In this document: positions 1 to 8,053 of the stretch, piece by piece
Numbering within the stretch: the first letter of the stretch is position 1
How the letters are laid out: each line of letters begins with the position of its first letter
Assembly (NCBI GenBank): GCA_037444685.1
Contig: JBBILX010000008.1
Location: forward strand, 62,001 to 126,000
From: UBA964 sp037444685
GTDB lineage: Bacteria > Pseudomonadota > Gammaproteobacteria > Steroidobacterales > Steroidobacteraceae
Direction of reading: 5' to 3'
Length of the DNA stretch: 64,000 nucleotides
Notes under the pieces: generated by a model
The model's input: the letters and a program-made list of their open reading frames with translations, nothing else
Database searches by the model: none
Told to the model about the DNA's origin: nothing
Made by a program: the position numbers and the translations under genes

Positions 1-615
1 TGCGACACGCTGGCCGACGGCTATTACGGTCGGCGCGCCGACATGGCCATGCGCTTCGCCGAACTGCTCAACGAGGAGGCCCGCGAAATCGAAGCGGCCG
101 GCGCCGACGTGATCCAGTTCGACGAGCCGGCTTTCAACGTGTTTCTCGAGGAAGTCCGCGACTGGGGCTTGCCGGCGCTCGAACGCGCGATCGAGGGTCT
201 CAAGGCGACCACGGTCGTGCACATCTGCTACGGCTACGGCATCGAAGCCAACATTCGCTGGAAGAGCTCACTCGGCGAGAGCTGGCGCCAGTACGAGCAG
301 ATCTTTCCGTGGATCAACGCCAGCCGCGTGCAACAGGTCTCGCTCGAGTTCGCCGGTTCGCGCGTGCCACACGAGGTGCTGCGCCTGCTGCCCGACAAGC
401 GATTGCTGGTCGGCGTGGTCGAGGTGCTGCCGGGCCGACTCGAGTCGGCCGACGAGGTTGCCCGGAACATCCGCGAAGCCTCGCGACACGTCGATCGCGA
501 ACGCCTCGTGCCCTGCACGAATTGCGGCATGGCTCCACTGTCGGCTGAACTCGCCCGTGGCAAACTGCGCGCGCTCGGCGCCGGCGCCCGACTCGCCCGG
601 CAGCAGCTCGGCTGA
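1..615 (+). CDS. Cobalamin-independent methionine synthase (MetE) C-terminal-domain protein, 5' end outside window
   Basis: The frame is open from the first base, so the N-terminus lies outside the window; 204 residues are visible. It matches the C-terminal catalytic barrel of MetE-type methyltransferases. The zinc ligands of the family are present: an HxC pair at visible residues 74 and 76 (VVHICYG), a Glu in VSLEFAGS, and a final Cys in the CTNCGM motif near residue 175. The family transfers a methyl group to a thiol held on zinc. Without the upstream part I cannot tell full-length MetE from the short single-domain relatives that act on other thiols. An SDR gene follows after 17 nt on the same strand and then an AMDase-like gene, so it may serve a catabolic or specialised pathway. 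Confidence 0.85.
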   Translation, partial: CDTLADGYYGRRADMAMRFAELLNEEAREIEAAGADVIQFDEPAFNVFLEEVRDWGLPALERAIEGLKATTVVHICYGYGIEANIRWKSSLGESWRQYEQIFPWINASRVQQVSLEFAGSRVPHEVLRLLPDKRLLVGVVEVLPGRLESADEVARNIREASRHVDRERLVPCTNCGMAPLSAELARGKLRALGAGARLARQQLG

Positions 616-632
616 GATCGCGGACCGACTCC

Positions 633-1421
633 ATGGATCTGGCGCTGCGCGGCAAACTCACTGTCGTCGTCGGCGCGAGCGGCCTGCTCGGTCGCGCCAC
701 GTCGCAGGCCCTCGCCGAGGAGGGCGCGCGGCTCGCGCTGCTGGGCCGGGACCTCGCGGTGCTCGAGCGGGTCGTCGCCGAAGCCTATGAGCGGGGCGCC
801 GCGCAGGCGCTGGCCTTTCGCTGCGACGTCGCCGACGCGGCATCCACCGATGCGGCGATCGACACCATCGAGCGCGAGCTGGGCCCGATCGACGTGCTGA
901 TCGCTGCGGCAGGCGCGGCGCAGGGCGGCCTGTTCTGGGAAATCAGCGACGAAGCCTGGCGAACGAGCCTCGAGGCCAAGCTGTTCGGCAGCATCCGCGT
1001 GCTACGCACCGTCGCGCCGCGCATGGTCGCGCGTCGCCGCGGCCGCATCGTCCTCATCGTCGGCAACACCGGCCGCCAACCCGAGCCGCGCATGTTGCCC
1101 GGCGCGGCTGCCAACGCCGCGCTGCTCGCCATCGTCCGGGGCCTTGCCGAGGAGCTCGGTCCCCATGGCGTCGTCATCAATGCCGTCAACCCGGGCCCGA
1201 TCCGCTCGCCGCGCTGGGAACGACTGATGCGCGCCGCCGCCGAACGCGAGCGCTGCAGCGTCGATGCGCCCGAAGCCTCGCACCTCGACCGCGCCGCGCT
1301 ACGGCGGCTCGGCACGGCCGACGAGATCGCGCAGCACGTGCTGTTCCTCGCCTCGGAACGCGCCGGCCACCTGACCGGCACCGCCGTGACGGTGGACGGT
1401 GGCACGACCAAATCGATTTGA
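633..1421 (+). CDS. SDR-family oxidoreductase-like protein with altered catalytic motif
   Basis: The 262-residue length and Rossmann fold are typical of classical SDRs. The dinucleotide-binding glycine motif is near the N-terminus (VVGASGLLGRA, about residues 13-23), and NxxNPGPI, equivalent to the usual PG motif, lies near residue 185. At the catalytic position, where classical SDRs have YxxxK, the sequence reads GAAAN, so both the Tyr and the Lys appear to be missing. The C-terminus keeps the SDR ending (LTGTAVTVDGG). It is probably a divergent reductase-like protein or one with a changed chemistry. It lies 17 nt after the MetE-like gene and 31 nt before the AMDase-like gene. No strong Shine-Dalgarno is visible; the ATG is the first suitable start. 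Confidence 0.85.
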   Translation: MDLALRGKLTVVVGASGLLGRATSQALAEEGARLALLGRDLAVLERVVAEAYERGAAQALAFRCDVADAASTDAAIDTIERELGPIDVLIAAAGAAQGGLFWEISDEAWRTSLEAKLFGSIRVLRTVAPRMVARRRGRIVLIVGNTGRQPEPRMLPGAAANAALLAIVRGLAEELGPHGVVINAVNPGPIRSPRWERLMRAAAERERCSVDAPEASHLDRAALRRLGTADEIAQHVLFLASERAGHLTGTAVTVDGGTTKSI

Positions 1422-1452
1422 ACAGGCCTGCCACCACGGAGTCCCGCAGCAG

Positions 1453-2196
1453 ATGGTCGACCAACTCGGATACCGCGGCCGAATTGCCATCGTCGTGCCA
1501 TCGACGAATACGAGCTGCCAGCCCGAGAGCGAGCGGCTGCGGCCACGCGGGGTCACCAACCACATCGGTCGCATCAGCATCAAGGAGCGGCCGCTGACCT
1601 CGGAGCAGGGCTTCCTCGAGCATGTCGCGGCGATGCGCAGCGGCATGCGCGAGGCGATCGACCAGGTCATCACCTGCCAGCCGACGCACGTCATCATGGG
1701 CGTAGCGCTCGAGGCCTTCTGGGGCGGAGTCGAGGCAGCCAACGCACTGCAGCGGGAGCTCAGCGAGCGCGCCGGCGTCGGCGTCTCGATGGGCTCGACC
1801 GCAACCGACGCCGCGCTGCAGCGGCTCGGCGCGAAGCGAATCGCCGTGCTCACGCCCCACCAGCCGCGCGGCGACGAGCAGGTTCGCCACTACTTCGCCG
1901 AGGCCGGCTACGACGTCCGGCGGCTGATCGGACTCAAGTGCGCCTCGCCGGTGCTGATCGCGCACACCACGCCGCAGCAGATCATTGCCGCGCTGCGCGA
2001 ACTCGACGGCGACGACGTCGATGCGATCGTGCAGGTCGGCACCAATCTGCCCGCAGTCGAGCTGTGCGCCGAGGCTGAGCAGTGGTTCGGCAAGCCGGTG
2101 CTCGCCATCAACGCGGTGACTTACTGGGACGCGTTGCGCCGTTCGGGAATCGACGACAAGGTGTACGGCCTCGGGTCAGTGCTCGAGCGGTTCTGA
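1453..2196 (+). CDS. Arylmalonate decarboxylase / maleate isomerase-like (Asp/Glu racemase superfamily) protein
   Basis: 247 residues when started at the ATG used here; an in-frame GTG at 1399 would overlap the SDR gene and adds no conserved sequence. The protein has the pseudo-symmetric two-domain layout of the aspartate racemase superfamily: IAIVVPSTNT at the start, VSMGSTAT near the middle and a C-terminal TYWDALR segment as in arylmalonate decarboxylases. By eye, the two catalytic Cys positions of maleate isomerase/AMDase are replaced: Ala in MGVALEAF and Val in VQVGTNL. Other Cys residues are present elsewhere. Substrate unknown. It closes a same-strand trio with the MetE-like and SDR genes. 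A GGAG lies about 11 nt upstream of the start. Confidence 0.75.
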   Translation: MVDQLGYRGRIAIVVPSTNTSCQPESERLRPRGVTNHIGRISIKERPLTSEQGFLEHVAAMRSGMREAIDQVITCQPTHVIMGVALEAFWGGVEAANALQRELSERAGVGVSMGSTATDAALQRLGAKRIAVLTPHQPRGDEQVRHYFAEAGYDVRRLIGLKCASPVLIAHTTPQQIIAALRELDGDDVDAIVQVGTNLPAVELCAEAEQWFGKPVLAINAVTYWDALRRSGIDDKVYGLGSVLERF

Positions 2197-2514
2197 GCGA
2201 AGTTTGATAGTGACGGTCGGTCGAGGCGGTGGCGCCCCAGATGTCTCGGCAGACCTCGAACCTCGCCGGGACTGCTGTGACGAACCCCCAGTCATCGGAT
2301 CCCTCGGTCGACGGATCGCACGCACGTCGGACGACCCGCTGCGCCGGTCGCGACGCAGCGCGCGAACGTCGAAAGGTCCGCACGCGCGGCGTCGCGCGCC
2401 AGGGAAGGCGCGCGCGAGCCTCCAGGGATGGATTCACGGCGTCCGCGTGTGGGGACCGTTCGGCGTTCGCGGGGTATGCCACGACACCTGTCGGTCTCCC
2501 ATGGCTGCGTCCGC
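2197..2514. other. 318-nt intergenic region, no gene recognised
   Basis: The region lies between the ends of the convergent AMDase-like and DUF1838 genes. Open frames cross it on both strands, but their translations are rich in Arg and low-complexity and resemble no family I know. The only notable string is a GGTCGGTC tandem near 2215. I see no U-tract terminator, tRNA or repeat. Confidence 0.4.
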
Positions 2515-3474
2515 TCAGGTCACCGAAGCAGGCTTCCGCTGTTCCCGATACTGCAAGTACATGTTCGTGAACTCCGGCCAGGGCTCTGGTCGCGCGAACC
2601 ACTGCGGGTGAATCCGGCGCAGCATGGAGAGTTGCGGTGCCGGTGCCTCCTCGAGACTCATGAGCTTGCGGCCCGACTCGGACCAGACGACATGACCGGG
2701 GGTCTGACCCATGAGCATCCACGGCAGCCAGCCGGATACGGCGGTGTAGGCGAAGTCGGTCGGCGCGCAGGCGATGCCGGGGTCGTCGACGAGGGCGAGC
2801 GGCGCCTTGAGCGTCGAGTGCGTCGCGACGATGACTTGCGGGCCCGAGGACTCGAGCGGCCACGCGTCGGGCTGCAGCCAGTTGGGCGCACGGATGTAAC
2901 TCGACTTGGTCATGTACAGATCGCCGGCCACTACGCGCCACGGGTACGAGAACGGTTTGCCGGTGTCCGGCATCACGTCGCGCGAACCGAGGATGCGCGG
3001 CTCGCGCTCCGTGAAGCGAAAGCGTACCGGGCCTTCGCGGTAGTGCAGCGGCCGGACCTTGCGACCGGTATGCGGATTGACGATCTCGGCACCGGGCTCG
3101 AGGTACTCGCCCGTGGCGAGGTCGCGATAGAGCGCCGCCTCCCAGTCGATGACGTTCCAGACGCGCTCCGCGAGCCGCTCGGTGCGGCGCAGGATCAGGC
3201 TTTCGACCTGCACGATGGGACGCACCGGTTCGCCAGGAACCGCGAGATCGAGCGTCCCGGTGAACCAGTAGTAGACGTCCTGCGTAACGGTGCTGGCGCG
3301 CAGCTTGAGATAGGCGGTGACGTTGCCGGCCGGGGTCGTCAGATCGAGGCCGCGACCGGGTGGCTGGTCGGCGGCGGTGGCCGCGGCGGCATGGCTCGCG
3401 CTGCCGACGAGCGTGCCGAGAGTCGCACTGGAAGCTGCGGCGAGCCACTGCCGTCGATCGATACGCTGGGGCAT
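2515..3474 (-). CDS. DUF1838 family protein, Tat-exported
   Basis: 319 residues. The N-terminus has a twin-arginine signal (DRRQWLAAAS, about residues 6-15) followed by an Ala-rich hydrophobic stretch ending near residue 35. The rest matches DUF1838: an early TPAGNVTAYLKL segment, a WNVIDWEAALYRD region, and a C-terminal half rich in Trp and aromatic residues with a PPW/HPQW-type ending. Function is unknown; the Tat signal implies a folded periplasmic protein, perhaps cofactor-bearing. The start is supported by a strong AGGAGG about 7 nt upstream. It is divergent from the paraoxonase-like gene (88 nt apart), so the two may share a regulatory region. Confidence 0.85.
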   Translation of the reverse strand: MPQRIDRRQWLAAASSATLGTLVGSASHAAAATAADQPPGRGLDLTTPAGNVTAYLKLRASTVTQDVYYWFTGTLDLAVPGEPVRPIVQVESLILRRTERLAERVWNVIDWEAALYRDLATGEYLEPGAEIVNPHTGRKVRPLHYREGPVRFRFTEREPRILGSRDVMPDTGKPFSYPWRVVAGDLYMTKSSYIRAPNWLQPDAWPLESSGPQVIVATHSTLKAPLALVDDPGIACAPTDFAYTAVSGWLPWMLMGQTPGHVVWSESGRKLMSLEEAPAPQLSMLRRIHPQWFARPEPWPEFTNMYLQYREQRKPASVT

Positions 3475-3562
3475 GAGAGCCCCTCCTTCCCGTCGAGGCA
3501 GACAGTCTGAGCCGATGCCCGCGCGCTACAATGGCGGCACGCTCCGGGGACCGCGCAGTGAA

Positions 3563-4630
3563 ATGACCTGGCTCAAGCGCATCGGCATCGGGCTGCTCGC
3601 CCTGCTCGTCGTCGTGGCGATCATCGTCGTCGATTTCCTCCGTCACGGCGGACAGTTCCGCAGGCTCGAGCCGGCCTTCGCCGGCAGCTGCGAGACGCTG
3701 CCGCTCGAGGCGAGTGCCGAGGACGTGCAGATCGATCGCACGCGCGGCGTGGCGTTCCTCTCGAGCCTGGACCGCCGCGGGCTGGTCGAGGGCCGACCGG
3801 TCACGGGCACCGTGATGCTGCTCGACCTCAACGTCCCGGAGCCGCGCCCGCGCGCGGCACTGCTCGCCGACCCGCCTGCGTTCCGTCCGCACGGCCTTTC
3901 GCTGTATCGCGCCGGCGATGGCGCACTGCGGCTATTCGCGATCAATCACCCGGCCGGCGGCGGACACACGGTGGAGATCTTCGAGCAAGGCCCGACCGGC
4001 GCGTTCGTCGCAGTGCGCAGCGTGCGCGACGCGCTGCTGGTCGACCCGAACGCGATCGTCGCCGTCGGTCCGAACCAGTTCTATGTCGCCAACGACACCG
4101 GCGCGCGCAACGGATTTGAGCGCGCGACCGAACTGCTGTTCCGGCGCGGCCTCTCGACCGTGGTGTACTTCGACGGGCGCACGATGCGCGTCGCGGCGAG
4201 CGGCCTCAAGGCAGCCTCTGGTATTGCGATGAGCCGCGACGGCGCGCGCGTCTATGTCAGCGAGACTGCGGGCAACCGGATCGCGGTGTTCGAGCGCAAT
4301 GCCGCCACTGGGGCCCTGCGGCTGCTCGGTCGGGTGGAGCTCGGGAGCGCGCCGGACAACATCAACGTCGACGGCGACGGCCGCATCTGGGTAGCGGCCC
4401 ACGCCAAGGTCCTGTCGCTGGTGCGCCACTTCGCTGACGCCACACAGCTCGCACCGACGCAGATCTTCCGCTTCGAGGACCGCACCGATCCGGCGCAGGT
4501 CCGCCCGCAACAGGTCTACCTCAACCTTGGCGAGCAGATATCGGCCGGCAGCATCGGCGCCGCGTTCGGCAACCAGTTGCTGATCGGTTCGATCACGGAG
4601 CGCAAGCTGCTGCGATGCCGTCTCCCGTAG
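3563..4630 (+). CDS. Paraoxonase/arylesterase-like six-bladed propeller lactonase
   Basis: 355 residues, the same length as mammalian PON1, with a single N-terminal hydrophobic anchor (about residues 7-25). Segments match the PON family along the whole length: SAEDVQID, FRPHGLSL, INHPAGG, DPNAIVAVG, FYVAND, APDNINVD and a C-terminal LLIGSITERKLL. The histidines equivalent to the PON1 catalytic pair (PHG and NHP) are present, as are most calcium ligands (ED, N of DPNAIV, DN). The Asn of the PON1 FANGI motif is replaced by Ser (AASGI). It probably hydrolyses lactones or esters at the periplasmic face of the membrane. Its 3' end overlaps the next gene by 16 nt, indicating an operon. Confidence 0.85.
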   Translation: MTWLKRIGIGLLALLVVVAIIVVDFLRHGGQFRRLEPAFAGSCETLPLEASAEDVQIDRTRGVAFLSSLDRRGLVEGRPVTGTVMLLDLNVPEPRPRAALLADPPAFRPHGLSLYRAGDGALRLFAINHPAGGGHTVEIFEQGPTGAFVAVRSVRDALLVDPNAIVAVGPNQFYVANDTGARNGFERATELLFRRGLSTVVYFDGRTMRVAASGLKAASGIAMSRDGARVYVSETAGNRIAVFERNAATGALRLLGRVELGSAPDNINVDGDGRIWVAAHAKVLSLVRHFADATQLAPTQIFRFEDRTDPAQVRPQQVYLNLGEQISAGSIGAAFGNQLLIGSITERKLLRCRLP

Positions 4631-5646
4631 ACACCTCCCCGGCACCGGGCGCGCCATCCTCGGGCCGGGCGCTCGCGCTGGGGATCGCCGCGAGTTTCGG
4701 CTTCAGCGCACTGATCTGGTATGCGAACACGGCACTGACGGACTTCGTGCTCGCAGAGCGTGAACCCGGTGGCCCACGCATCTACCCCTGGCAGCTCGCG
4801 GCGCCGGACTTCTGGAGCCGCGCGACCGCCTGGACCGGTTACATGCTGCATCAAATCGCGATCTGGGCACTGATCTGGCGCGCGCAGCACGCCGGACTCC
4901 GGTACACGGGACACCTGAAACCGATCAACGTGACGATGTTCGGCGTCACCGCCGGCTTCATCGTGCTGCATTTTGCCCAGACCCAGCTCTTCTACGACGG
5001 GCTCGCCCAGGACGTTCCGGAATGGACGGCCATGTGGTCCGTGATCCTGCTGCTGCTCGTGGTGATCCTCATGGAGAACCGCCGTCGCGGCATCGCGCTC
5101 GGCCGCACCTGGGGCGGCTTCATCGGCGAGGCCGCCGACGTCGCGCGTCGCTACCATGGTTACTACTTCGCCTGGGCGACGATCTACACTTTCTGGTATC
5201 ACCCGATGGTCTTCACGCCGGGCCACGCACTCGGCTTTCTCTACATGTTCCTGCTGCTGACCCAGGGCGCACTGATCTACACACGCGCCCACGTCAATCG
5301 CTGGTGGACACTGACGCTCGAGCTGCTGGTGCTCGCGCACGGCGTGGTCGTCGCATTCATGAACGCCGACGGTCTCTGGCACATGTTCGGCTTCGGCCTC
5401 GCCGGCATATTCTGCATCACGCAGTCCTTCGGACTGGGCTGGCGGCGATCGACGAGCTGGCTCCTGCTCGCGCTGTACGGGCTGCTGCTGGTCGCGTTCT
5501 ATTCGCAATGGGGCTGGCAGGACATCCTGGCAGTGCTGCGGATCGTGGGCGGCTATTACGTGGCGCTGCCGGTACTCGCCCTCGCGATCTGGCTGGCTGC
5601 ACGAGCGGCAGGGGCGAGGTCGCCGTCCGTGGCGCGGCGCCCCTAG
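4615..5646 (+). CDS. Polytopic membrane protein of unknown function
   Basis: 343 residues with about nine or ten hydrophobic segments, spread from residue 18 to the C-terminus. It is rich in Trp, Tyr and His at membrane boundaries (HQIAIWALIW, YTFWYHPM, GLWHMFGFG). I do not recognise the family. The conserved-looking His residues inside or next to helices could bind metal or haem, but that is speculation. The start overlaps the paraoxonase-like gene by 16 nt, and a Tat-exported flavin oxidase follows 64 nt later, so the three probably work in the same process. The N-terminal 17 residues are Pro/Ser-rich and cytosolic-looking. Confidence 0.75.
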   Translation: MPSPVDTSPAPGAPSSGRALALGIAASFGFSALIWYANTALTDFVLAEREPGGPRIYPWQLAAPDFWSRATAWTGYMLHQIAIWALIWRAQHAGLRYTGHLKPINVTMFGVTAGFIVLHFAQTQLFYDGLAQDVPEWTAMWSVILLLLVVILMENRRRGIALGRTWGGFIGEAADVARRYHGYYFAWATIYTFWYHPMVFTPGHALGFLYMFLLLTQGALIYTRAHVNRWWTLTLELLVLAHGVVVAFMNADGLWHMFGFGLAGIFCITQSFGLGWRRSTSWLLLALYGLLLVAFYSQWGWQDILAVLRIVGGYYVALPVLALAIWLAARAAGARSPSVARRP

Positions 5647-5710
5647 CCGGGTCGGGTTGCCTGACCCCTCGCCCTGATCCATAACGAGCTGCAGCCGCCT
5701 GGAGTACGCC

Positions 5711-7261
5711 ATGCCGATCACCCGCCGCGAATTCGTCGCCTCCTCCACCGCCGCCGTCGGCACTGCGATCGGTGTCGCCGCGAGCCTGCATCGCACGGTC
5801 CATGCCGCCAGCGCCGGCGATCCCGACGTCATCGTGATCGGCGCCGGGCTGTCGGGGCTCGGCACGGCGATGGCGCTCGAAGAGAACGGCCTTCGGGTCC
5901 TCTTGCTCGAGGGTCGGCGCAGGATCGGCGGGCGAATCTACACGCTGTTCGACGTGCCCGGTCACCCAGAGGTCGGCTTCAACTCGCTGGCCAATGCCTA
6001 TGGCCGCACGATCGACATGGCGGCGCGGGTCGGCGTGGAGATCATCAACCTCGCGCCGAAGCTGATGGCCAACCGCGCAGGCCAGGAGCTGTTCATCGAC
6101 GGCCTTCACGTGCCGCTCAAGGACTGGCCCTCGCATCCGCGCAATCCGTTCGCGGGCGAGATGAAATCTCTGCCACCCTGGGCCTGGGCGGATGCGATGT
6201 TCAAACGCCACATGCCCTTCAAGGATCTCGAGAACTGGTACGACGCGAAGTATTCGCAGTACGACATCTCCGTGCACGAGTTCCTGACCTCGACCGGCGC
6301 GAGCGACGCGATGATCCGTCTCGGCTACGACACGAACATCGCCTACGGCACGACGTCGCGCGACGTCTCACTGCTGATGCAGGCGTACTCGGACCATTGG
6401 CAGGCAGTCAACCGCGGCGCGCTGATGGGTTTCTCGCGCACTGGCGCGGCCAACGCCGCGAGCGGCGTACAGCCACCGGCGGCCGGCGCCGGCAACGCAG
6501 CACCGGTGGCGGGCGGCGTGCTGCTCGGCATGATCAAGGGCGGCAACCAGCGGCTCACGGAGGCGATGGCGCGGCGGCTCAAGGGCGATCTGCTGCAGAA
6601 CAAACGTGTCGTGGCGATCGAGACCGGCCCGGGCGGTGGCAAGGTGAGCTGCGCCGACGGCACGAGCTATCGCGCGAAGGCCGTGGTCTGCACGATGCCC
6701 TACTCGACGCTGCGTCACGTGGCGATCGATCCACTGCCACCGCCGCGTCAGCTGCAGGCGATCGAGACGCTCGGCTACATTCCGATCACGCAGTTTCACA
6801 TCGTGCCGAAAAAACCGTTCTGGGAGCAGGATGGGCTGTCGCCGTCGATGTGGACCAACGGTCCGCTCGGCATGGTGCTCGCGCAACGTTTCTTCGGAAC
6901 GAACGACGAGGTGACGAGCCTGACGGTCTGGTGCCGGGGCGCGAACGGTCTTTTCATCGACCGCTTCGGCATCGAGGGCGGCAAGCGGCTGATCCTCGAC
7001 GAGTTCGCGCGACTGCGTCCGGCATCCAAGGGCAAGCTCGAGATCGCCGCGGTGCATTCCTGGACCGCCGATCCGTTTGCGGCGGGCGACTGGGCAATCT
7101 ACCAGCCGGGTCAGGTCAGGGCTTTTCAGGGCATCCTCGCGCAGCCGCACGAACGGCTGTTCTTCGCGGGCGAGCATACGGCGGTCGGGAGCCGCGGCGT
7201 CGAGGCCGCGCTCGAGTCGGCCGAGCGGGTGACGCTCGAGGTGCTCGGCGCGCTCGGCTGA
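5711..7261 (+). CDS. Tat-exported flavin monoamine oxidase-like FAD-dependent oxidoreductase
   Basis: 516 residues. A twin-arginine signal (TRREFVASS, residues 4-12) is followed by a hydrophobic stretch to about residue 34. The FAD dinucleotide motif GAGLSG lies at residues 44-49, with the GGRIYT segment of monoamine oxidase/amine oxidoreductases about 25 residues later. The C-terminal FAD motif is FFAGEHTAVGSRGVEAALESA. The family oxidises amines or related substrates with oxygen or another acceptor; the substrate here is unknown. A Gly/Ala-rich insertion near residues 245-270 is unusual. A GGAG lies 8 nt before the ATG. It follows the paraoxonase-like and membrane-protein genes and is the last of that run. 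Confidence 0.88.
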   Translation: MPITRREFVASSTAAVGTAIGVAASLHRTVHAASAGDPDVIVIGAGLSGLGTAMALEENGLRVLLLEGRRRIGGRIYTLFDVPGHPEVGFNSLANAYGRTIDMAARVGVEIINLAPKLMANRAGQELFIDGLHVPLKDWPSHPRNPFAGEMKSLPPWAWADAMFKRHMPFKDLENWYDAKYSQYDISVHEFLTSTGASDAMIRLGYDTNIAYGTTSRDVSLLMQAYSDHWQAVNRGALMGFSRTGAANAASGVQPPAAGAGNAAPVAGGVLLGMIKGGNQRLTEAMARRLKGDLLQNKRVVAIETGPGGGKVSCADGTSYRAKAVVCTMPYSTLRHVAIDPLPPPRQLQAIETLGYIPITQFHIVPKKPFWEQDGLSPSMWTNGPLGMVLAQRFFGTNDEVTSLTVWCRGANGLFIDRFGIEGGKRLILDEFARLRPASKGKLEIAAVHSWTADPFAAGDWAIYQPGQVRAFQGILAQPHERLFFAGEHTAVGSRGVEAALESAERVTLEVLGALG

Positions 7262-7329
7262 GGACCGGAAGCCGGCTGTTGCGGTCCTAGCGCGGCCGCG
7301 CTTGCGGCAGCCGCGCAGTGCTGCGCTAG
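7261..7329. terminator. Hairpin pair in convergent gap, possible bidirectional terminator
   Basis: Two inverted repeats fill the gap between convergent stops: AGGACCG (7261-7267) with CGGTCCT (7282-7288), and CTAGCGC (7287-7293) with GCGCTAG (7323-7329). No U-tract follows either, so termination is plausible rather than shown. Confidence 0.35.
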
Positions 7330-7865
7330 AGGTTGCCCCCGGCGCCGCGCCACTGGGGCCGCGGTAAACCGCCGGCGTCGAGCCGCTTTGGCACGACGGT
7401 GGTCCGGCCGCGCCAGCGGATCAGCCAGACGAAGCCGAACAGCGACAACGTCATCCAGCAGAACTCGTGCATGTTCCAGTTCTCGACGCCGTAGCGGGCG
7501 AGCTGCTCGAAAGCGATGAACGCGATCGTGAAGGCCACGGCGCTCGCCAGCGCACCGAGCTTCCAGGCGAGGCTGCGCGCCCTGCCGCTGATCGCGATCT
7601 TCCAGTAAGCGAGCAGGAACAGCACCGTGTAGACGTTGATCAGGACCAGCCAGGTCGGCTGCGGCGCGTTCAGGAAATAGTGGTTGATCCAAAACGCCGT
7701 GGCGCCGAGGAAAACGATCATGGCGTAGCGCCACTCCTCGAGCGGCTCCTTGAGCACACTCTGCCACATCCAGACCAGGAACGCGTACACGGTCCAGGTG
7801 CCGAACAGCAGTTCGTAGAATTCAACCTTGCCCTGCCAGGCGTCCTCGAGCGGTGGCATCCACAT
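7326..7865 (-). CDS. Small polytopic membrane protein, unknown function
   Basis: 179 residues from the ATG at 7865. That start is chosen because GGGAG sits 8 nt upstream; in-frame alternatives at 7901 (ATG) and 7982 (TTG) lack such a site. About five hydrophobic segments are visible: near residues 16-33 (FGTWTVYAFLVW), 43-57, 65-82, 93-113 and 124-138. It shares the Trp/His/Asn-rich character of the membrane protein at 4615-5646 (FWINHYF, NWNMHEFCWM), but I cannot show homology. It is convergent with the Tat flavin oxidase and divergent from the KAS III gene. I do not recognise the family. Confidence 0.65.
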   Translation of the reverse strand: MWMPPLEDAWQGKVEFYELLFGTWTVYAFLVWMWQSVLKEPLEEWRYAMIVFLGATAFWINHYFLNAPQPTWLVLINVYTVLFLLAYWKIAISGRARSLAWKLGALASAVAFTIAFIAFEQLARYGVENWNMHEFCWMTLSLFGFVWLIRWRGRTTVVPKRLDAGGLPRPQWRGAGGNL

Positions 7866-8053
7866 GGTCCAGACTCCCTGCGCTACTGACGCCGGCGACA
7901 TTACGGAAACCTGCAAGGGCGACTGCACCTTATCGCCGCGGCTGGCCGTAACGTGGAACGATCCCGGCAGCGAGGCCTGCAACCCGGGCAGAGGACGCGT
8001 ATTCTTTGATCCTTTGGACCCGGCAAGGGCCTGGTCATCTGGGAGATGGATTC

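Noticed and set aside
2108..3892. A 594-codon minus-strand frame spanning the 318-nt intergenic region and DUF1838
   Set aside because: The translation is Arg/Pro-rich with no family motifs, and it overlaps the DUF1838 gene and the paraoxonase-like gene in other frames. High GC content keeps such frames open.
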